DNA of 64,000 nucleotides from Neobacillus mesonae (lineage in GTDB: Bacteria; Bacillota; Bacilli; Bacillales; Cytobacillaceae). The position numbers and the translations under genes are program-made. This document shows positions 25,482-34,748 of this stretch, in pieces. Location of the stretch: contig NZ_JAMBNQ010000002.1 of assembly GCF_023715155.1 (NCBI RefSeq), forward strand, positions 62,001-126,000, written 5' to 3'. The stretch's first letter is position 1; each line of letters opens with the position of its first letter. Below the pieces are notes generated by a model, which saw only the letters and a program-made list of their open reading frames with translations, was not told the origin of the DNA and did not search any database.

Positions 25482-27227
25482 TTACATATTTGGATCAATT
25501 TTGGCTAGGTCGCCTTTTTTTGATAATTCAATCAGTGCCGTGATGGTAATCCAAATGGCGAAGACAAGGATGATTGCGCCGAAGATAAACAGCAGCATAT
25601 TGGCATCGGCTGCACCCAGCCCGGACCATTCAAACACGACCTGCTGCACCATTGCCCAGACGGTCATAAATAATAGAAAGACCATTGGAATAAAGGTGAT
25701 CATATAGTTGCGTCCAAGCCGCTTCAACCAGACGGAGATGAGCAATAAACTGATGCCCGCGAGCAGCTGATTGGCTGTCCCGAATAACGGCCATAACAGA
25801 TAACCGCCGGAACCAAAGCCGTTCGGCCCTTTTGGCAAGAGCACTAACGCCGCACTGGAAGCAACAGCCACAGCGGTTGCGGCATGCGTCTTTGTTAACG
25901 GCTTGAAGTTATACTCATCTGCCAATTCCGCAATAATATATCTCATTAAACGGACAGAGGAATCCAATGTAGTGGCGGCAAAGCTGACCACAATAATTGA
26001 GATAATGGTCATAGCGATATCGGCAGGTATTCCAATGCCTCCTGCGAGGTTGGCACCGCCTTGAATAAAGTTGCCTAAGCCTCCGCCGTTTGCCGCACTA
26101 AAGCTGCTATAAGCCTCTTTAAATTCCCCGGCATTCGCAAACAAGCTGACACAGGCAATAATCGAAATAAGTGCCAAAAATCCTTCGCCGATTGCGCCGA
26201 GATAACCCACAAAGCGGGCATCCATTTCATTGTTTAATTGTTTTGATGAGGTTCCAGATGATACAAGCCCATGGAAACCGGAAATCGCACCGCAGGCAAT
26301 TGTGATGAATAGGAGCGGGAACCATGATTTATCTGTGGCTGCCGGGTTTGTCATCGGTGCCGTAATTTCAGGGTTTAAAAAGAATAATCCCAAGTACATG
26401 ATGAAAAGCCCAACAACTAGTTGATGGGAGTTAATAAAGTCCCGCGGTTGAAGCAGCTTCCAAACTGGCAGAGTTGAGGCAAAATAACAATACACCATAA
26501 GAACAATAATCCAGATAAAGAAAGCCATGGAGACGCCGCTAAGTCCAAATAATGTCGTTGCATCCGGACCGCCTAAATATTTGACTAAATCAATCTGTAA
26601 AGCAGGAATTCTGCTCGATAAAACAGCTGTTCCATACATGATTGCCAATGCAATTAAGGATGGCACCAGCATCTTCTTTTGCTTTTTATAAACGGTGTAG
26701 CCAATCCATACGGCTAAAGGAATTTGAATAAAGACAGGCAGAACACTTGCTGGGAATTTTACAAAAAGGTTGGAGATCACCCAGGCAAAGACGGCATTTA
26801 CCATTAATACGAGAATTAAAATAATAAATAAGAATAATAGTTTGGCCCGTTTGCCGATGAGCTTATTGGCCAGGGTGCCGACCGATTGACCTTTGTTGCG
26901 GACAGATAATACGAGCGTGCCAAAATCATGGACACCCGCGGCAAAGACCGTGCCAAGTACGACCCACAATAATGCAGGCAGCCAGCCCCAATACACCGCG
27001 ATGGCTGGTCCGACAATAGGCGCTGCACCGGCAACCGATGTAAAATGGTGCCCCCATAAGACAATTTTCTTCGTAGGAACAAAGTCTACATCATCCCTAA
27101 ATTCATGTGCAGGAGTTACAAAGTTGGGATCAAGACGATAAATCTTTTCTGCCACAAATTTTGAGTAGTAGCGATAACCAAGGATAAACACAATGGTTCC
27201 AATTACCGCTAACCAGATTGCAGACAT
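25482..27227 (-). CDS. cstA: Carbon starvation protein A, peptide/pyruvate transporter family
   Basis: 581 residues with about 16 membrane helices. The family blocks PIVGPAIAVYWGWLPALLW, GVHDFGTLVLSVRNKGQSVG and GFHGLVSSGTSSKQL are present. CstA proteins take up peptides or pyruvate when carbon is short. In E. coli CstA works with the small protein YbdD; no YbdD-like gene is seen here, and the next genes on the same strand are the CC-tailed protein and the ArsA-like ATPase. The C-terminus is short, ending in LAKIDPNM. The ATG follows an AGGGGGAGATG leader. Confidence 0.92.
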   Translation of the reverse strand: MSAIWLAVIGTIVFILGYRYYSKFVAEKIYRLDPNFVTPAHEFRDDVDFVPTKKIVLWGHHFTSVAGAAPIVGPAIAVYWGWLPALLWVVLGTVFAAGVHDFGTLVLSVRNKGQSVGTLANKLIGKRAKLLFLFIILILVLMVNAVFAWVISNLFVKFPASVLPVFIQIPLAVWIGYTVYKKQKKMLVPSLIALAIMYGTAVLSSRIPALQIDLVKYLGGPDATTLFGLSGVSMAFFIWIIVLMVYCYFASTLPVWKLLQPRDFINSHQLVVGLFIMYLGLFFLNPEITAPMTNPAATDKSWFPLLFITIACGAISGFHGLVSSGTSSKQLNNEMDARFVGYLGAIGEGFLALISIIACVSLFANAGEFKEAYSSFSAANGGGLGNFIQGGANLAGGIGIPADIAMTIISIIVVSFAATTLDSSVRLMRYIIAELADEYNFKPLTKTHAATAVAVASSAALVLLPKGPNGFGSGGYLLWPLFGTANQLLAGISLLLISVWLKRLGRNYMITFIPMVFLLFMTVWAMVQQVVFEWSGLGAADANMLLFIFGAIILVFAIWITITALIELSKKGDLAKIDPNM

Positions 27228-27427
27228 TCCATCTCCCCCTATTTATTTTTTACAGGCAGACTTTGGAACCACCTGTATAGTACCAAGTATATGAAGGATG
27301 ACAGATATTATAATCGGAATATTTAGAACTTACATTTCCACTGTGGTAAAATATATAGCGAAAACTTTTACTTCAGAATTTATCATGGTAATATAAGTAG
27401 ATGAATTGGAAAAAGGAGGAATAACAG

Positions 27428-27772
27428 ATGACGCAAAATGATCAGAACACGATGCCGCCAAAGACGGGTCCAATTGAAAAATTAGTAACAGTGGAAGAAG
27501 ATGTTAAGAAGGTGCTTTCCGGGGAAAAAACAGCTACACGCCGCAACGGCCGATATGCCGACCCTGGTGAAATTATGACCCTTGAAGGAAAACAGTTTGT
27601 CGTCGATAAAGTATATTCCCAAAGCTTGGGCGAGCTGACAGATGACGATGCCCGCCGCGAAGGGTTCAAATCATTGGAAGACTATAAACAATCGATTTTA
27701 TCCATACATCCTGGAATGCCGTGGCTGCCGCAGATGAGAGTCTGGGTGCATGAATTCAGCCCGGTTAAATAA
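27428..27772 (+). CDS. ASCH-domain protein
   Basis: 114 residues. The conserved ASCH features are the lysine/arginine pair in VLSGEKTATRRNGRY and the late LTDDDARREGFKSLEDY, followed by an aromatic end region. ASCH domains share the PUA-like barrel and are thought to bind RNA or modified nucleosides; one E. coli relative hydrolyses acetylcytidine. The exact activity is unknown here. Single gene with an AAAGGAGG site and its own terminator. Confidence 0.8.
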   Translation: MTQNDQNTMPPKTGPIEKLVTVEEDVKKVLSGEKTATRRNGRYADPGEIMTLEGKQFVVDKVYSQSLGELTDDDARREGFKSLEDYKQSILSIHPGMPWLPQMRVWVHEFSPVK

Positions 27773-27781
27773 TAAGGTGTT

Positions 27782-27814
27782 CGGCCCGCAGCATTTGCTG
27801 TGGGCCGTTTTTTT
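27782..27814 (+). terminator. Terminator of the ASCH gene
   Basis: 11-bp stem CGGCCCGCAGC/GCTGTGGGCCG with one G-T pair, then TTTTTTT. Confidence 0.88.
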
Positions 27815-27837
27815 CAGTGTTGGAATGCTCTTAGGGA

Positions 27838-28050
27838 GGTGTAATGCGCTGATTGGGGCGGGATGATTGGGTAATAAAGAGCTATTTGCTAAAGGGTTGT
27901 ACGCTAATTAAGAGAGCTTATGCGCTAATTGAGGGGGCTTATCCGGTAATTATGGAGGGTTATCCGCCAATAAAAAGCCATACGCTAATTAATCAAGCTT
28001 ATCCGCTAATAGCCCACCACCCGCTAATTTCCAAACTCATCCGCTAGCTG
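27838..28050. repeat. Degenerate tandem array, 21-bp unit with TTATCCGCTAATT core
   Basis: Blocks such as CTTATGCGCTAATTGAGGGGG follow each other about every 21 bp, with roughly eight to ten copies of varying quality. The reverse complement of the core (AATTAGCGGATAA) matches the GCGGATAA core of the 82-bp array at 19222, so both belong to one family in opposite orientation. The rest of the 380-bp gap holds only the terminator before it and the promoter after it. Confidence 0.7.
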
Positions 28051-28093
28051 CCAGCCAAATCCTACACCGTCATCCCCCTTGAAGCTCAAATCA

Positions 28094-28123
28094 TTGTCTA
28101 TTTTTTTAAAACAAAATTATAAT
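28094..28123 (+). promoter_or_regulatory. Sigma-A promoter of the heterodimeric ABC exporter
   Basis: TTGTCT-N18-TATAAT, 30 bases before the start codon. Confidence 0.6.
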
Positions 28124-28152
28124 AGCTTTATCAAAGCTCGAGGAGCCTGTAT

Positions 28153-29910
28153 ATGAAAGCTTTTAAAAAATATATAAAGAAATATTGGCTGTCTTTTAGT
28201 GCGGCGGTTATGTTTCTTACGCTTGAAGCGATTTGTGATTTGCTGCAGCCAACGATTATCGCAAAGATTATCGATGAAGGTGTGGCAAACCGTGATATCG
28301 ATTTTGTGTTAAAAAATGGCGGAGTGATGCTGCTGGTTACGGCGTGCGGGGCTGTTGCGGCATCCATGAGAAGTATTTTAGCCAGTATTACCTCCCAGCA
28401 TTTTGGGGCAGAGCTGCGGTTTGATTTATTTAAAAAGATTCAATCTTTATCCTTTAAGAACCTTGATCAATTTGACCGCGCATCCCTTATTACCCGGCTG
28501 ACCAATGATGTTACCCAGGTGCAAATCTTTGTGAATGGGTTGATGCGTGTGTTCGTGAAGTCACCGCTGCTTGCTATTGGCGGACTGATTATGGCAGCAA
28601 GGCTTAACCTCCACCTTGCCGTGGTCCTTGCCGTCGTGGTTCCGCTTGTTGCCATCTTCATTATGATTAACCTGCGGCTCGGTTTCCCGCTCTTTGGCAA
28701 AGTGCAAAAGGCGCTGGATGGAGTGAACAGTGTCATCAGGGAATATTTATCAGGTGTGAGGGTGGTAAAGGCGTTTAACCGCTTTGATGTGGAAATTGAC
28801 AAGTTTACCAAAGTGAATAATCAGTTTAAGGACAGCTCTATCGCCGCAAGCAGGCTGATGTCGGTGTTCAGCCCTGCCATCATGCTGACGGTGAATTTAG
28901 GTATCGTGGTTGTTATTTGGCTTGGCGGGTTAGGAGTAGAGTCCGGCGATATCCAAGTAGGCCATATCATTGCTTTCATTAACTATATGACACAAATTTT
29001 ATTTTCATTGATGATGATATCGATGGTGTTTAATATGTTTGTCCGGGCAAGGGCATCGGCTGGCAGAATTGGCGAGGTTTTTTCCCAGGAAAGCAGACAG
29101 AGCTGGACGAAAGAAGCTTTTACACAGAATATCCAAAAAGGAAGAATTGACTTTGAGGATGTCTCTTTTTCCTATGAAGATTCCGGAAGTGAGCAGGTGC
29201 TGCAACATATTAATCTCACCATTCTTCCAGGGGAGACAGTTGGAATCATTGGGTCCACCGGCTCTGGAAAAAGCACTTTAGTCGGCCTTATCCCCCGCTT
29301 CTATGACGCCGTTCAAGGCACAGTCAAAGTTGGTGGAGAGGACGTTACTCAAATCAACCCGAAGAATCTGCGTGAAGAAATTGCCTTTGTGCCGCAGAAA
29401 AATATCTTATTTACAGGAAGTGTGGCGGACAATATTCGCTGGGGGAAAGAGGATGCGGCAGAAAGTGACATAGAAGAAGCAGCAAAGATTGCCGGTGCAC
29501 ATGACTTTATCTTCACGAAGCCAGAAGGCTATGGAACGGCCATCGGCCAGGGAGGAGTTAATTTTTCCGGCGGTCAGAAGCAGCGGATTTCCATAGCCAG
29601 GGCACTGGTAAAGAAACCGGAAATCCTCATCCTTGATGACAGCACAAGCGCTGTTGATGTAACCACTGAGGCAAAAATTAAGGAAGGGTTAAGAAAGTAT
29701 GCCCAAGGCCTTACATGTATTTTAATTGCACAGCGGATTACATCAATTATAGATGCAGATAAAATCGTTGTGCTTGACCAAGGCCGGATTGCCGGAGTTG
29801 GGACCCACCGGGAATTGATCAAGGATTGTCAGGTATATCAAGAGATTTACCGCTCGCAAATTGGCAAGGAGGTGTCCGTCCATGGCGAAGGGACCAGTGC
29901 AGCAGAATAA
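28153..29910 (+). CDS. ABC exporter half-transporter with degenerate ATP site
   Basis: 585 residues: six membrane helices (about 15-300), then an ATPase domain. Walker A GSTGSGKST and signature FSGGQKQR are normal, but Walker B is ILILDDSTSAVD, with Asp where the catalytic Glu is expected, and the H-loop reads LIAQRI, with Gln for His. Such a non-catalytic site is the mark of heterodimeric exporters of the BmrC/LmrC/YfiB type. Its partner follows with an overlap of 29 bases. Likely a lipid, peptide or drug exporter. The start follows AGGAGCC. Confidence 0.88.
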   Translation: MKAFKKYIKKYWLSFSAAVMFLTLEAICDLLQPTIIAKIIDEGVANRDIDFVLKNGGVMLLVTACGAVAASMRSILASITSQHFGAELRFDLFKKIQSLSFKNLDQFDRASLITRLTNDVTQVQIFVNGLMRVFVKSPLLAIGGLIMAARLNLHLAVVLAVVVPLVAIFIMINLRLGFPLFGKVQKALDGVNSVIREYLSGVRVVKAFNRFDVEIDKFTKVNNQFKDSSIAASRLMSVFSPAIMLTVNLGIVVVIWLGGLGVESGDIQVGHIIAFINYMTQILFSLMMISMVFNMFVRARASAGRIGEVFSQESRQSWTKEAFTQNIQKGRIDFEDVSFSYEDSGSEQVLQHINLTILPGETVGIIGSTGSGKSTLVGLIPRFYDAVQGTVKVGGEDVTQINPKNLREEIAFVPQKNILFTGSVADNIRWGKEDAAESDIEEAAKIAGAHDFIFTKPEGYGTAIGQGGVNFSGGQKQRISIARALVKKPEILILDDSTSAVDVTTEAKIKEGLRKYAQGLTCILIAQRITSIIDADKIVVLDQGRIAGVGTHRELIKDCQVYQEIYRSQIGKEVSVHGEGTSAAE

Positions 29911-31732
29911 CCCGGTAACACCGCCGCCGCTTCGACCAGGCGGACACCACCGCCGCGGCGGTCCGGTTGTCAAGCCGAAGAATTTCACGGGTACTCTAAA
30001 ACGGTTATGGGGTTATATCGGCAAGGAACGAAGAATGCTTACGTTTATTTTTCTCTTTATTTTGATTGATTCAGTCTTAATGCTTCTAAATCCCTTTCTT
30101 ATCGGGAAGGCGATTGATGCCATGAGCTTGAATCAAGGAAAAGTGAACTTTAGCTTTTTAGAAGGTATGATCGTGATTTTAACAACTGCCTATATTGCTG
30201 ATGCTGTTCTGACATGGCTTCAGGGCTGGCTGATGGCCGGGGTTGGCGGCAGGATTGTGAAAAGCTTAAGGGATGCTCTGTTTAAAAAACTGCAAAAGCT
30301 TCCTGTTTCCTTTTTCGATGCACGGTCGCACGGTGAACTGATGAGCAGGCTGTCAAATGATGTAGATAATATCAGCAATACAATTTCACAATCTACCACC
30401 CAGCTAATGTCAGGAATTGTGATTCTTACTGGTTCGCTTGTGATGATGATTTTCTTAAGCCCAATTCTAACGTTAGCCAGTATGGTCACTATTCCGCTTG
30501 TGTTTTTATTAACAAAGTCCATTGCTAAAAGGACAAGCGTTTTGTTTAAAAAACAGCAAATTGAACTTGGAAAGTTAAATGGCCAGATTGAAGAAACCAT
30601 TACGGGAATTGAAGTAGTAAAGGCATTTAACCATGAAGAAAAGGTAATTGAGGAATTTGGCCAAGTGAATAGGAGTCTCCGCGAGGTCGGCCTTAAGGCG
30701 CAAATTTGGTCCGGGTTTCTGATGCCGATTATGAACGTTATTAACAATCTTGGATTTGCCATTGTAGCAGTTGTCGGAGGCATCTTAGCTGTAAAGGGGC
30801 ATATCACGGTGGGGGTCATCGCCAGCTTTATCACCTATTCACGGCAATTTGTCCGGCCTCTTAATGATCTGGCAAATATTTTTAACATCCTTCAATCTGG
30901 TGTTGCCGGTGCAGAGCGGGTGTTTGAGACGATTGATGAAGAGGAGGAAACGACTGATCCAAGGGATGCTGTAAAGTTAGAGCAGCCGCAGGGCCATGTT
31001 GTATTTGAAAATGTCAGCTTTGGCTACCGCCCGGATGTGCCCATTTTGAAAAACATTAGCTTTGAAGCGGAGGCTGGCACAAGCATCGCCCTTGTCGGAC
31101 CGACGGGAGCCGGAAAAACGACAGTGGTGAATCTATTAACAAGATTTTACGATGTTACGAGCGGGAGAATTTTGCTGGACGGCCTTGATATTCGAGATTA
31201 TACGCGGGATTCGCTGGGGCGCTGCTTTGGTTTTGTGCTTCAGGATACGTATTTATTTTCCGGGACGATTAAAGAAAACATAAAGTATGGGAAACCGGAT
31301 GCGGCCGTTGAAGAAGTGGAAAGAGCGGCGCAGATGGCGGGGGCTGCAGGATTTATCAGCCGCCTTCCGAAAGGTTATGATACCGTGCTCACGGAAAACG
31401 GCGGCAATCTCAGCCAAGGGGAGCGTCAGCTTTTGGCCATTGCCAGAGTGATATTGGCAAAACCAGCCCTCCTAATTTTAGATGAAGCAACGAGCAGCAT
31501 TGATACGAGGACAGAGCTTTATATTCAAAAGGCATTGCTTGCATTACTAGAAAACCGAACCAGTTTTATCATTGCCCACCGGCTCAACACCATTCGTGAT
31601 GCAGATATCATTATGGTGATTGATAACGGACAAATTATTGAAAAAGGCAGCCATGATGAATTAATGAGGCAGCATGGTCGGTATTATCAGATGTTTTATA
31701 ATCAGTTTAAAAATGTGGAATCAGCCACTTAA
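29882..31732 (+). CDS. ABC exporter half-transporter with catalytic ATP site
   Basis: 616 residues. A basic, proline-rich N-terminal tail of about 35 residues (LRPGGHHRRGGPVVKPKNF) precedes six membrane helices and an ATPase domain with Walker A GPTGAGKTT, Walker B LLILDEATSSID (catalytic Glu present) and the H-loop IIAHRL. The signature is LSQGERQL, with Gln in place of the second Gly. With the previous gene it makes a heterodimer with one working ATP site. The start at 29882 is set by AAGGAGG at 29866; the longer frame from 29861 has no site. Confidence 0.88.
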   Translation: MAKGPVQQNNPVTPPPLRPGGHHRRGGPVVKPKNFTGTLKRLWGYIGKERRMLTFIFLFILIDSVLMLLNPFLIGKAIDAMSLNQGKVNFSFLEGMIVILTTAYIADAVLTWLQGWLMAGVGGRIVKSLRDALFKKLQKLPVSFFDARSHGELMSRLSNDVDNISNTISQSTTQLMSGIVILTGSLVMMIFLSPILTLASMVTIPLVFLLTKSIAKRTSVLFKKQQIELGKLNGQIEETITGIEVVKAFNHEEKVIEEFGQVNRSLREVGLKAQIWSGFLMPIMNVINNLGFAIVAVVGGILAVKGHITVGVIASFITYSRQFVRPLNDLANIFNILQSGVAGAERVFETIDEEEETTDPRDAVKLEQPQGHVVFENVSFGYRPDVPILKNISFEAEAGTSIALVGPTGAGKTTVVNLLTRFYDVTSGRILLDGLDIRDYTRDSLGRCFGFVLQDTYLFSGTIKENIKYGKPDAAVEEVERAAQMAGAAGFISRLPKGYDTVLTENGGNLSQGERQLLAIARVILAKPALLILDEATSSIDTRTELYIQKALLALLENRTSFIIAHRLNTIRDADIIMVIDNGQIIEKGSHDELMRQHGRYYQMFYNQFKNVESAT

Positions 31733-31739
31733 CTTTAGG

Positions 31740-31764
31740 GGGGAGAGAAAATCTCTCCTTTTTT
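31740..31764 (+). terminator. Terminator of the ABC exporter operon
   Basis: GGAGAGA/TCTCTCC stem with a short A-rich loop and TTTTTT tail. Confidence 0.85.
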
Positions 31765-31768
31765 GTTA

Positions 31769-31797
31769 GTGACAAGTGTAAAGACACCTGTTAAAAT
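31769..31797 (+). promoter_or_regulatory. niaP promoter overlapped by a NiaR-like operator
   Basis: GTGACA-N17-TAAAAT forms a promoter with one mismatch in each box. The spacer is filled by ACAAGTGT-N4-ACACCTGT (31772-31791), a dyad with seven of eight positions symmetric. NiaR, the niacin-responsive repressor, binds palindromes containing ACACCTGT-like halves (as recalled), so repression by niacin is a fitting reading. Confidence 0.5.
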
Positions 31798-31882
31798 ACA
31801 TATGTAGACAAGCAAAATAAGTATTTTGAAAACAGTTAGGGAATACTTTTACTAACTTGTTAGACAGAGGGGGGTTAAGAAA

Positions 31883-33130
31883 ATGGAAAATACAAAGGGG
31901 ATTTATAGCGGACATTTGCATGGCAAATTTGGGCATAAAGAAATATCAAGCCGGAAACTGTTAGGGATTGCAGGAACGGCCTGGATGTTTGATGCCATGG
32001 ATGTCGGGATGCTGAGCTTTATCATTGCTGCATTGCAGGTGGAATGGAATTTAACCCCAGGGCAGATGGGCTGGATTGGCAGTGTCAATTCCATAGGAAT
32101 GGCTGTCGGTGCGTTTGTGTTTGGATTAATGGCCGATAAAGCGGGCCGGAAGAGTGTTTTTCTGATTACATTGTTACTCTTTTCACTTGCCAGCGGGGTT
32201 TCCGCTTTTGCAAGCAGTTTAACCATCTTTTTAATCTTAAGATTTTTAATTGGGGCAGGTTTGGGAGGAGAGCTTCCGGTCGCTTCAACACTTGTTTCAG
32301 AAAGTGTGCCGGCTGAAAAGCGAGGAAGCACGGTCGTCCTTTTGGAAAGCTTTTGGGCTGTGGGCTGGCTGGTTTCAGCATTAATATCTTATTTTGTTAT
32401 TCCTTCTTACGGCTGGCAGATTGCTTTAATCATTAGTGCCCTTCCAGCATTTTATGTAATTTATTTACGGATGGGGCTCCCAGATTCACCGCAGTTTACG
32501 GCTGTAAAACAAAAGGCGAAAACTTCAGTGTTTGAAAATCTTGCAAAAGTGTGGTCTCAAGAACATGCAAGACAGACAGCGATGATCTGGATTGTTTGGT
32601 TCTGTGTCGTTTTCTCTTATTATGGGATGTTTCTTTGGCTCCCAAGTGTCATGGTCATGAAAGGATTTAGTTTGATTAAAAGTTTTGAATATGTCTTAAT
32701 CATGACATTGGCACAGCTTCCTGGTTATTTTACCGCAGCCTGGTGCATTGAACGGTTTGGCCGGAAGTTTGTCCTAGTGGTATACCTTATTGGTACGGCA
32801 GCCAGTGCTTATCTATTTGGAACCGCTGATTCAACGGCACTGCTCATGACAGCTGGTATTCTATTATCATTTTTTAACCTTGGTGCCTGGGGCGGCCTAT
32901 ATGCCTACACCCCAGAACTATACCCAACTATCATCCGCGGAACCGGCTCTGGAATGGCCGCTGCGGTTGGCCGTATTGGCGGCATTCTCGGGCCATTGTT
33001 AGTCGGTTATCTCGTTACACAAAAGTTTTCTGTTTCAACAATCTTTACGATTTTCTGTATTTCCATATTAATTGGCGCGTTAGCCGTATGGATTTTGGGA
33101 AAAGAAACGAAGCAAAAAGAGCTGGCATAA
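31883..33130 (+). CDS. niaP: Niacin transporter of the major facilitator superfamily, NiaP (YceI) type
   Basis: 415 residues with 12 membrane helices. The protein follows B. subtilis YceI/NiaP closely as remembered: LGIAGTAWMFDAMDVGMLSF, GLMADKAGRKS (MFS loop 2-3 motif), GAGLGGELPVASTLVSE, FNLGAWGGLYAYTPELYPT. It should import nicotinate or nicotinamide for NAD synthesis. The NiaR-like operator in the promoter agrees. Single gene with its own terminator; ribosome site AGAGGGGGG. Confidence 0.82.
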   Translation: MENTKGIYSGHLHGKFGHKEISSRKLLGIAGTAWMFDAMDVGMLSFIIAALQVEWNLTPGQMGWIGSVNSIGMAVGAFVFGLMADKAGRKSVFLITLLLFSLASGVSAFASSLTIFLILRFLIGAGLGGELPVASTLVSESVPAEKRGSTVVLLESFWAVGWLVSALISYFVIPSYGWQIALIISALPAFYVIYLRMGLPDSPQFTAVKQKAKTSVFENLAKVWSQEHARQTAMIWIVWFCVVFSYYGMFLWLPSVMVMKGFSLIKSFEYVLIMTLAQLPGYFTAAWCIERFGRKFVLVVYLIGTAASAYLFGTADSTALLMTAGILLSFFNLGAWGGLYAYTPELYPTIIRGTGSGMAAAVGRIGGILGPLLVGYLVTQKFSVSTIFTIFCISILIGALAVWILGKETKQKELA

Positions 33131-33141
33131 GATTTTACTTT

Positions 33142-33173
33142 GGAGATTCCTAAAACGGGAATCTCCTTGTTTT
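33142..33173 (+). terminator. Terminator of niaP
   Basis: GGAGATTCC/GGAATCTCC stem followed by TTGTTTT. Confidence 0.8.
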
Positions 33174-33333
33174 GATGATAACGAAAAACTATTATATTTA
33201 GACAAAATAATCGCCTGCCGTTTTTATAAAAATGGTAAAGTAAATCTTAATTACTTTGTTGGAGTAAAGCGTGACGGCATAGGAATTAAGTAGAAAAATG
33301 TCATTTTATAAATTATTTTAAAATAGTGCGTAA

Positions 33334-33382
33334 TTAGACTAGACGAACTTAAAAATATTATGTACAATGTTTTCAGAATATT
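33334..33382 (+). promoter_or_regulatory. liv operon promoter with CodY-like box
   Basis: TTAGAC-N16-TATTAT (33334-33361) puts the start of transcription near 33368. Directly there, TGTTTTCAGAATATT (33368-33382) matches the CodY consensus AATTTTCWGAAAATT at 12 of 15 positions. CodY represses branched-chain amino acid uptake when these amino acids and GTP are high, so the site makes sense. Nothing else is seen in 33174-33445. Confidence 0.5.
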
Positions 33383-33445
33383 ATCTTTTTTGGCAACACT
33401 TAGAATTTTATCTTGGGAAAATAAGAGAAAACAGGGGGTAAAGCC

Positions 33446-34630
33446 ATGAGAAAGAAAAAAGCAGCAGGTATTTTGGCATCATTGTTACTTGCAGCGGGGG
33501 TAATGGCAGGCTGTAGTTCCAGCACAAGCGGGGGCGGAGACAAAGCTTCTGACAAGGGCGGCGATATTTTAATCGGTGCCAACCTTGAATTGTCAGGCGG
33601 GGTTGCGTCCTATGGTCAATCCATTAAAGAAGGGATTGATTTGGCATTTGAGGAAATCAACAAAGAAGGAATTGATGGGAAAAAGCTAAAACTTGTTCCT
33701 TTTGATAATAAGTCTGAAGCACCGGAGGCCATTAATGGTGCGACTAAATTAATCAGCCAGGACAAGGTTACGGCTATTATCGGCGCCGCCACAAGCGGAA
33801 ATACAAAGGCACAAATTGAAATTGCCGGAAGCAATAAGATTCCATTATTAACACCTACCGGCACTGCTGAGGATGTTACATTTAAAGACGGCAAATTGAA
33901 TGATTATGTTTTCCGTACATGTTTTATTGACCCATTCCAAGGAACAGTGGCAGCAAACTTTGCAATTAATGAACTGAAGGCTAAAAAAGCTGCAATCTTT
34001 ATTGACAGTGCAAGCGACTATTCGAAAGGCCTTGCTGCGTCCTTTAAAGAATTGTTCACAAAAGAAGGCGGCCAAATTGTGAAAGAAGAGGCATATGTTG
34101 CGAAAGATACCGACTTCCATGCCCAATTAACAAATATTAAAGGGGCAGCTCCAGATTTCGTTTTTGTCCCTGGATATTATGAAGAGGTTGGTTTAATCGT
34201 AAAACAAGCCCGTGAATTAGGTATTAAGGCTCCAATGATGGGGGCTGACGGCTGGGATTCACCTAAGCTGATTGAACTAGCCGGCAAGGACGCTTTAAAC
34301 AATACATTTATTACGAACCACTACTCTTCCGGAGACTCTGATCCAAAGGTACAGGAATTTGTAAAAGCCTTTAAAGCAAAATATAAGGACAAATCACCTG
34401 ATGCTTTTAATGCTTTAGGTTATGACTCTGCTTACTTTATTGCGGATGCGATTAAGCGCGCCGGCAGCACAGATACAGAAAAAATTCAAAAGGCGCTTGC
34501 TGAAACTGACGGCTTAGAGCTTGTCACTGGAAAAATGAAGCTTGATGATAAACATAATCCAATCAAGTCTGCTGTTATTTTGGAATATAAAGATGGGGAG
34601 CAAGTATTTAAAACAAAAGTGAATCCATAA
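33446..34630 (+). CDS. Branched-chain amino acid ABC transporter, substrate-binding lipoprotein
   Basis: 394 residues. A lipoprotein signal peptide ends in the lipobox AGVMAGC, followed by a Ser/Gly linker. The rest is a periplasmic-binding protein of the LivJ (Peripla_BP_6) family: ILIGANLELSGGVASYGQSI, ITGAATSGNT-like AIIGAATSGNTKAQ, FNALGYDSAYFIADAI. It binds leucine, isoleucine, valine or related compounds outside the membrane for the permease encoded downstream. First gene of a five-gene operon; a hairpin after it probably raises its level over the membrane parts. The exact ligand is not known. Confidence 0.9.
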   Translation: MRKKKAAGILASLLLAAGVMAGCSSSTSGGGDKASDKGGDILIGANLELSGGVASYGQSIKEGIDLAFEEINKEGIDGKKLKLVPFDNKSEAPEAINGATKLISQDKVTAIIGAATSGNTKAQIEIAGSNKIPLLTPTGTAEDVTFKDGKLNDYVFRTCFIDPFQGTVAANFAINELKAKKAAIFIDSASDYSKGLAASFKELFTKEGGQIVKEEAYVAKDTDFHAQLTNIKGAAPDFVFVPGYYEEVGLIVKQARELGIKAPMMGADGWDSPKLIELAGKDALNNTFITNHYSSGDSDPKVQEFVKAFKAKYKDKSPDAFNALGYDSAYFIADAIKRAGSTDTEKIQKALAETDGLELVTGKMKLDDKHNPIKSAVILEYKDGEQVFKTKVNP

Positions 34631-34664
34631 TGTAGACTTTAGTAAATTTTATAACGCTCAAAAT

Positions 34665-34701
34665 GAATAGGGGGCATGTACATGTTCCCTATTCCAATTT
34701 T
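34665..34701 (+). terminator. Partial terminator / stabilising hairpin after the binding protein gene
   Basis: GAATAGGG/CCCTATTC stem with an inner CATGTACATG palindrome and a weak T-tail (CCAATTTT). Such hairpins in ABC operons let some transcripts stop after the binding protein. Confidence 0.6.
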
Positions 34702-34748
34702 CAAGGAGTGGGAACAATTTCCTATCCCATTTGGAAGGAGTTGCAGAC

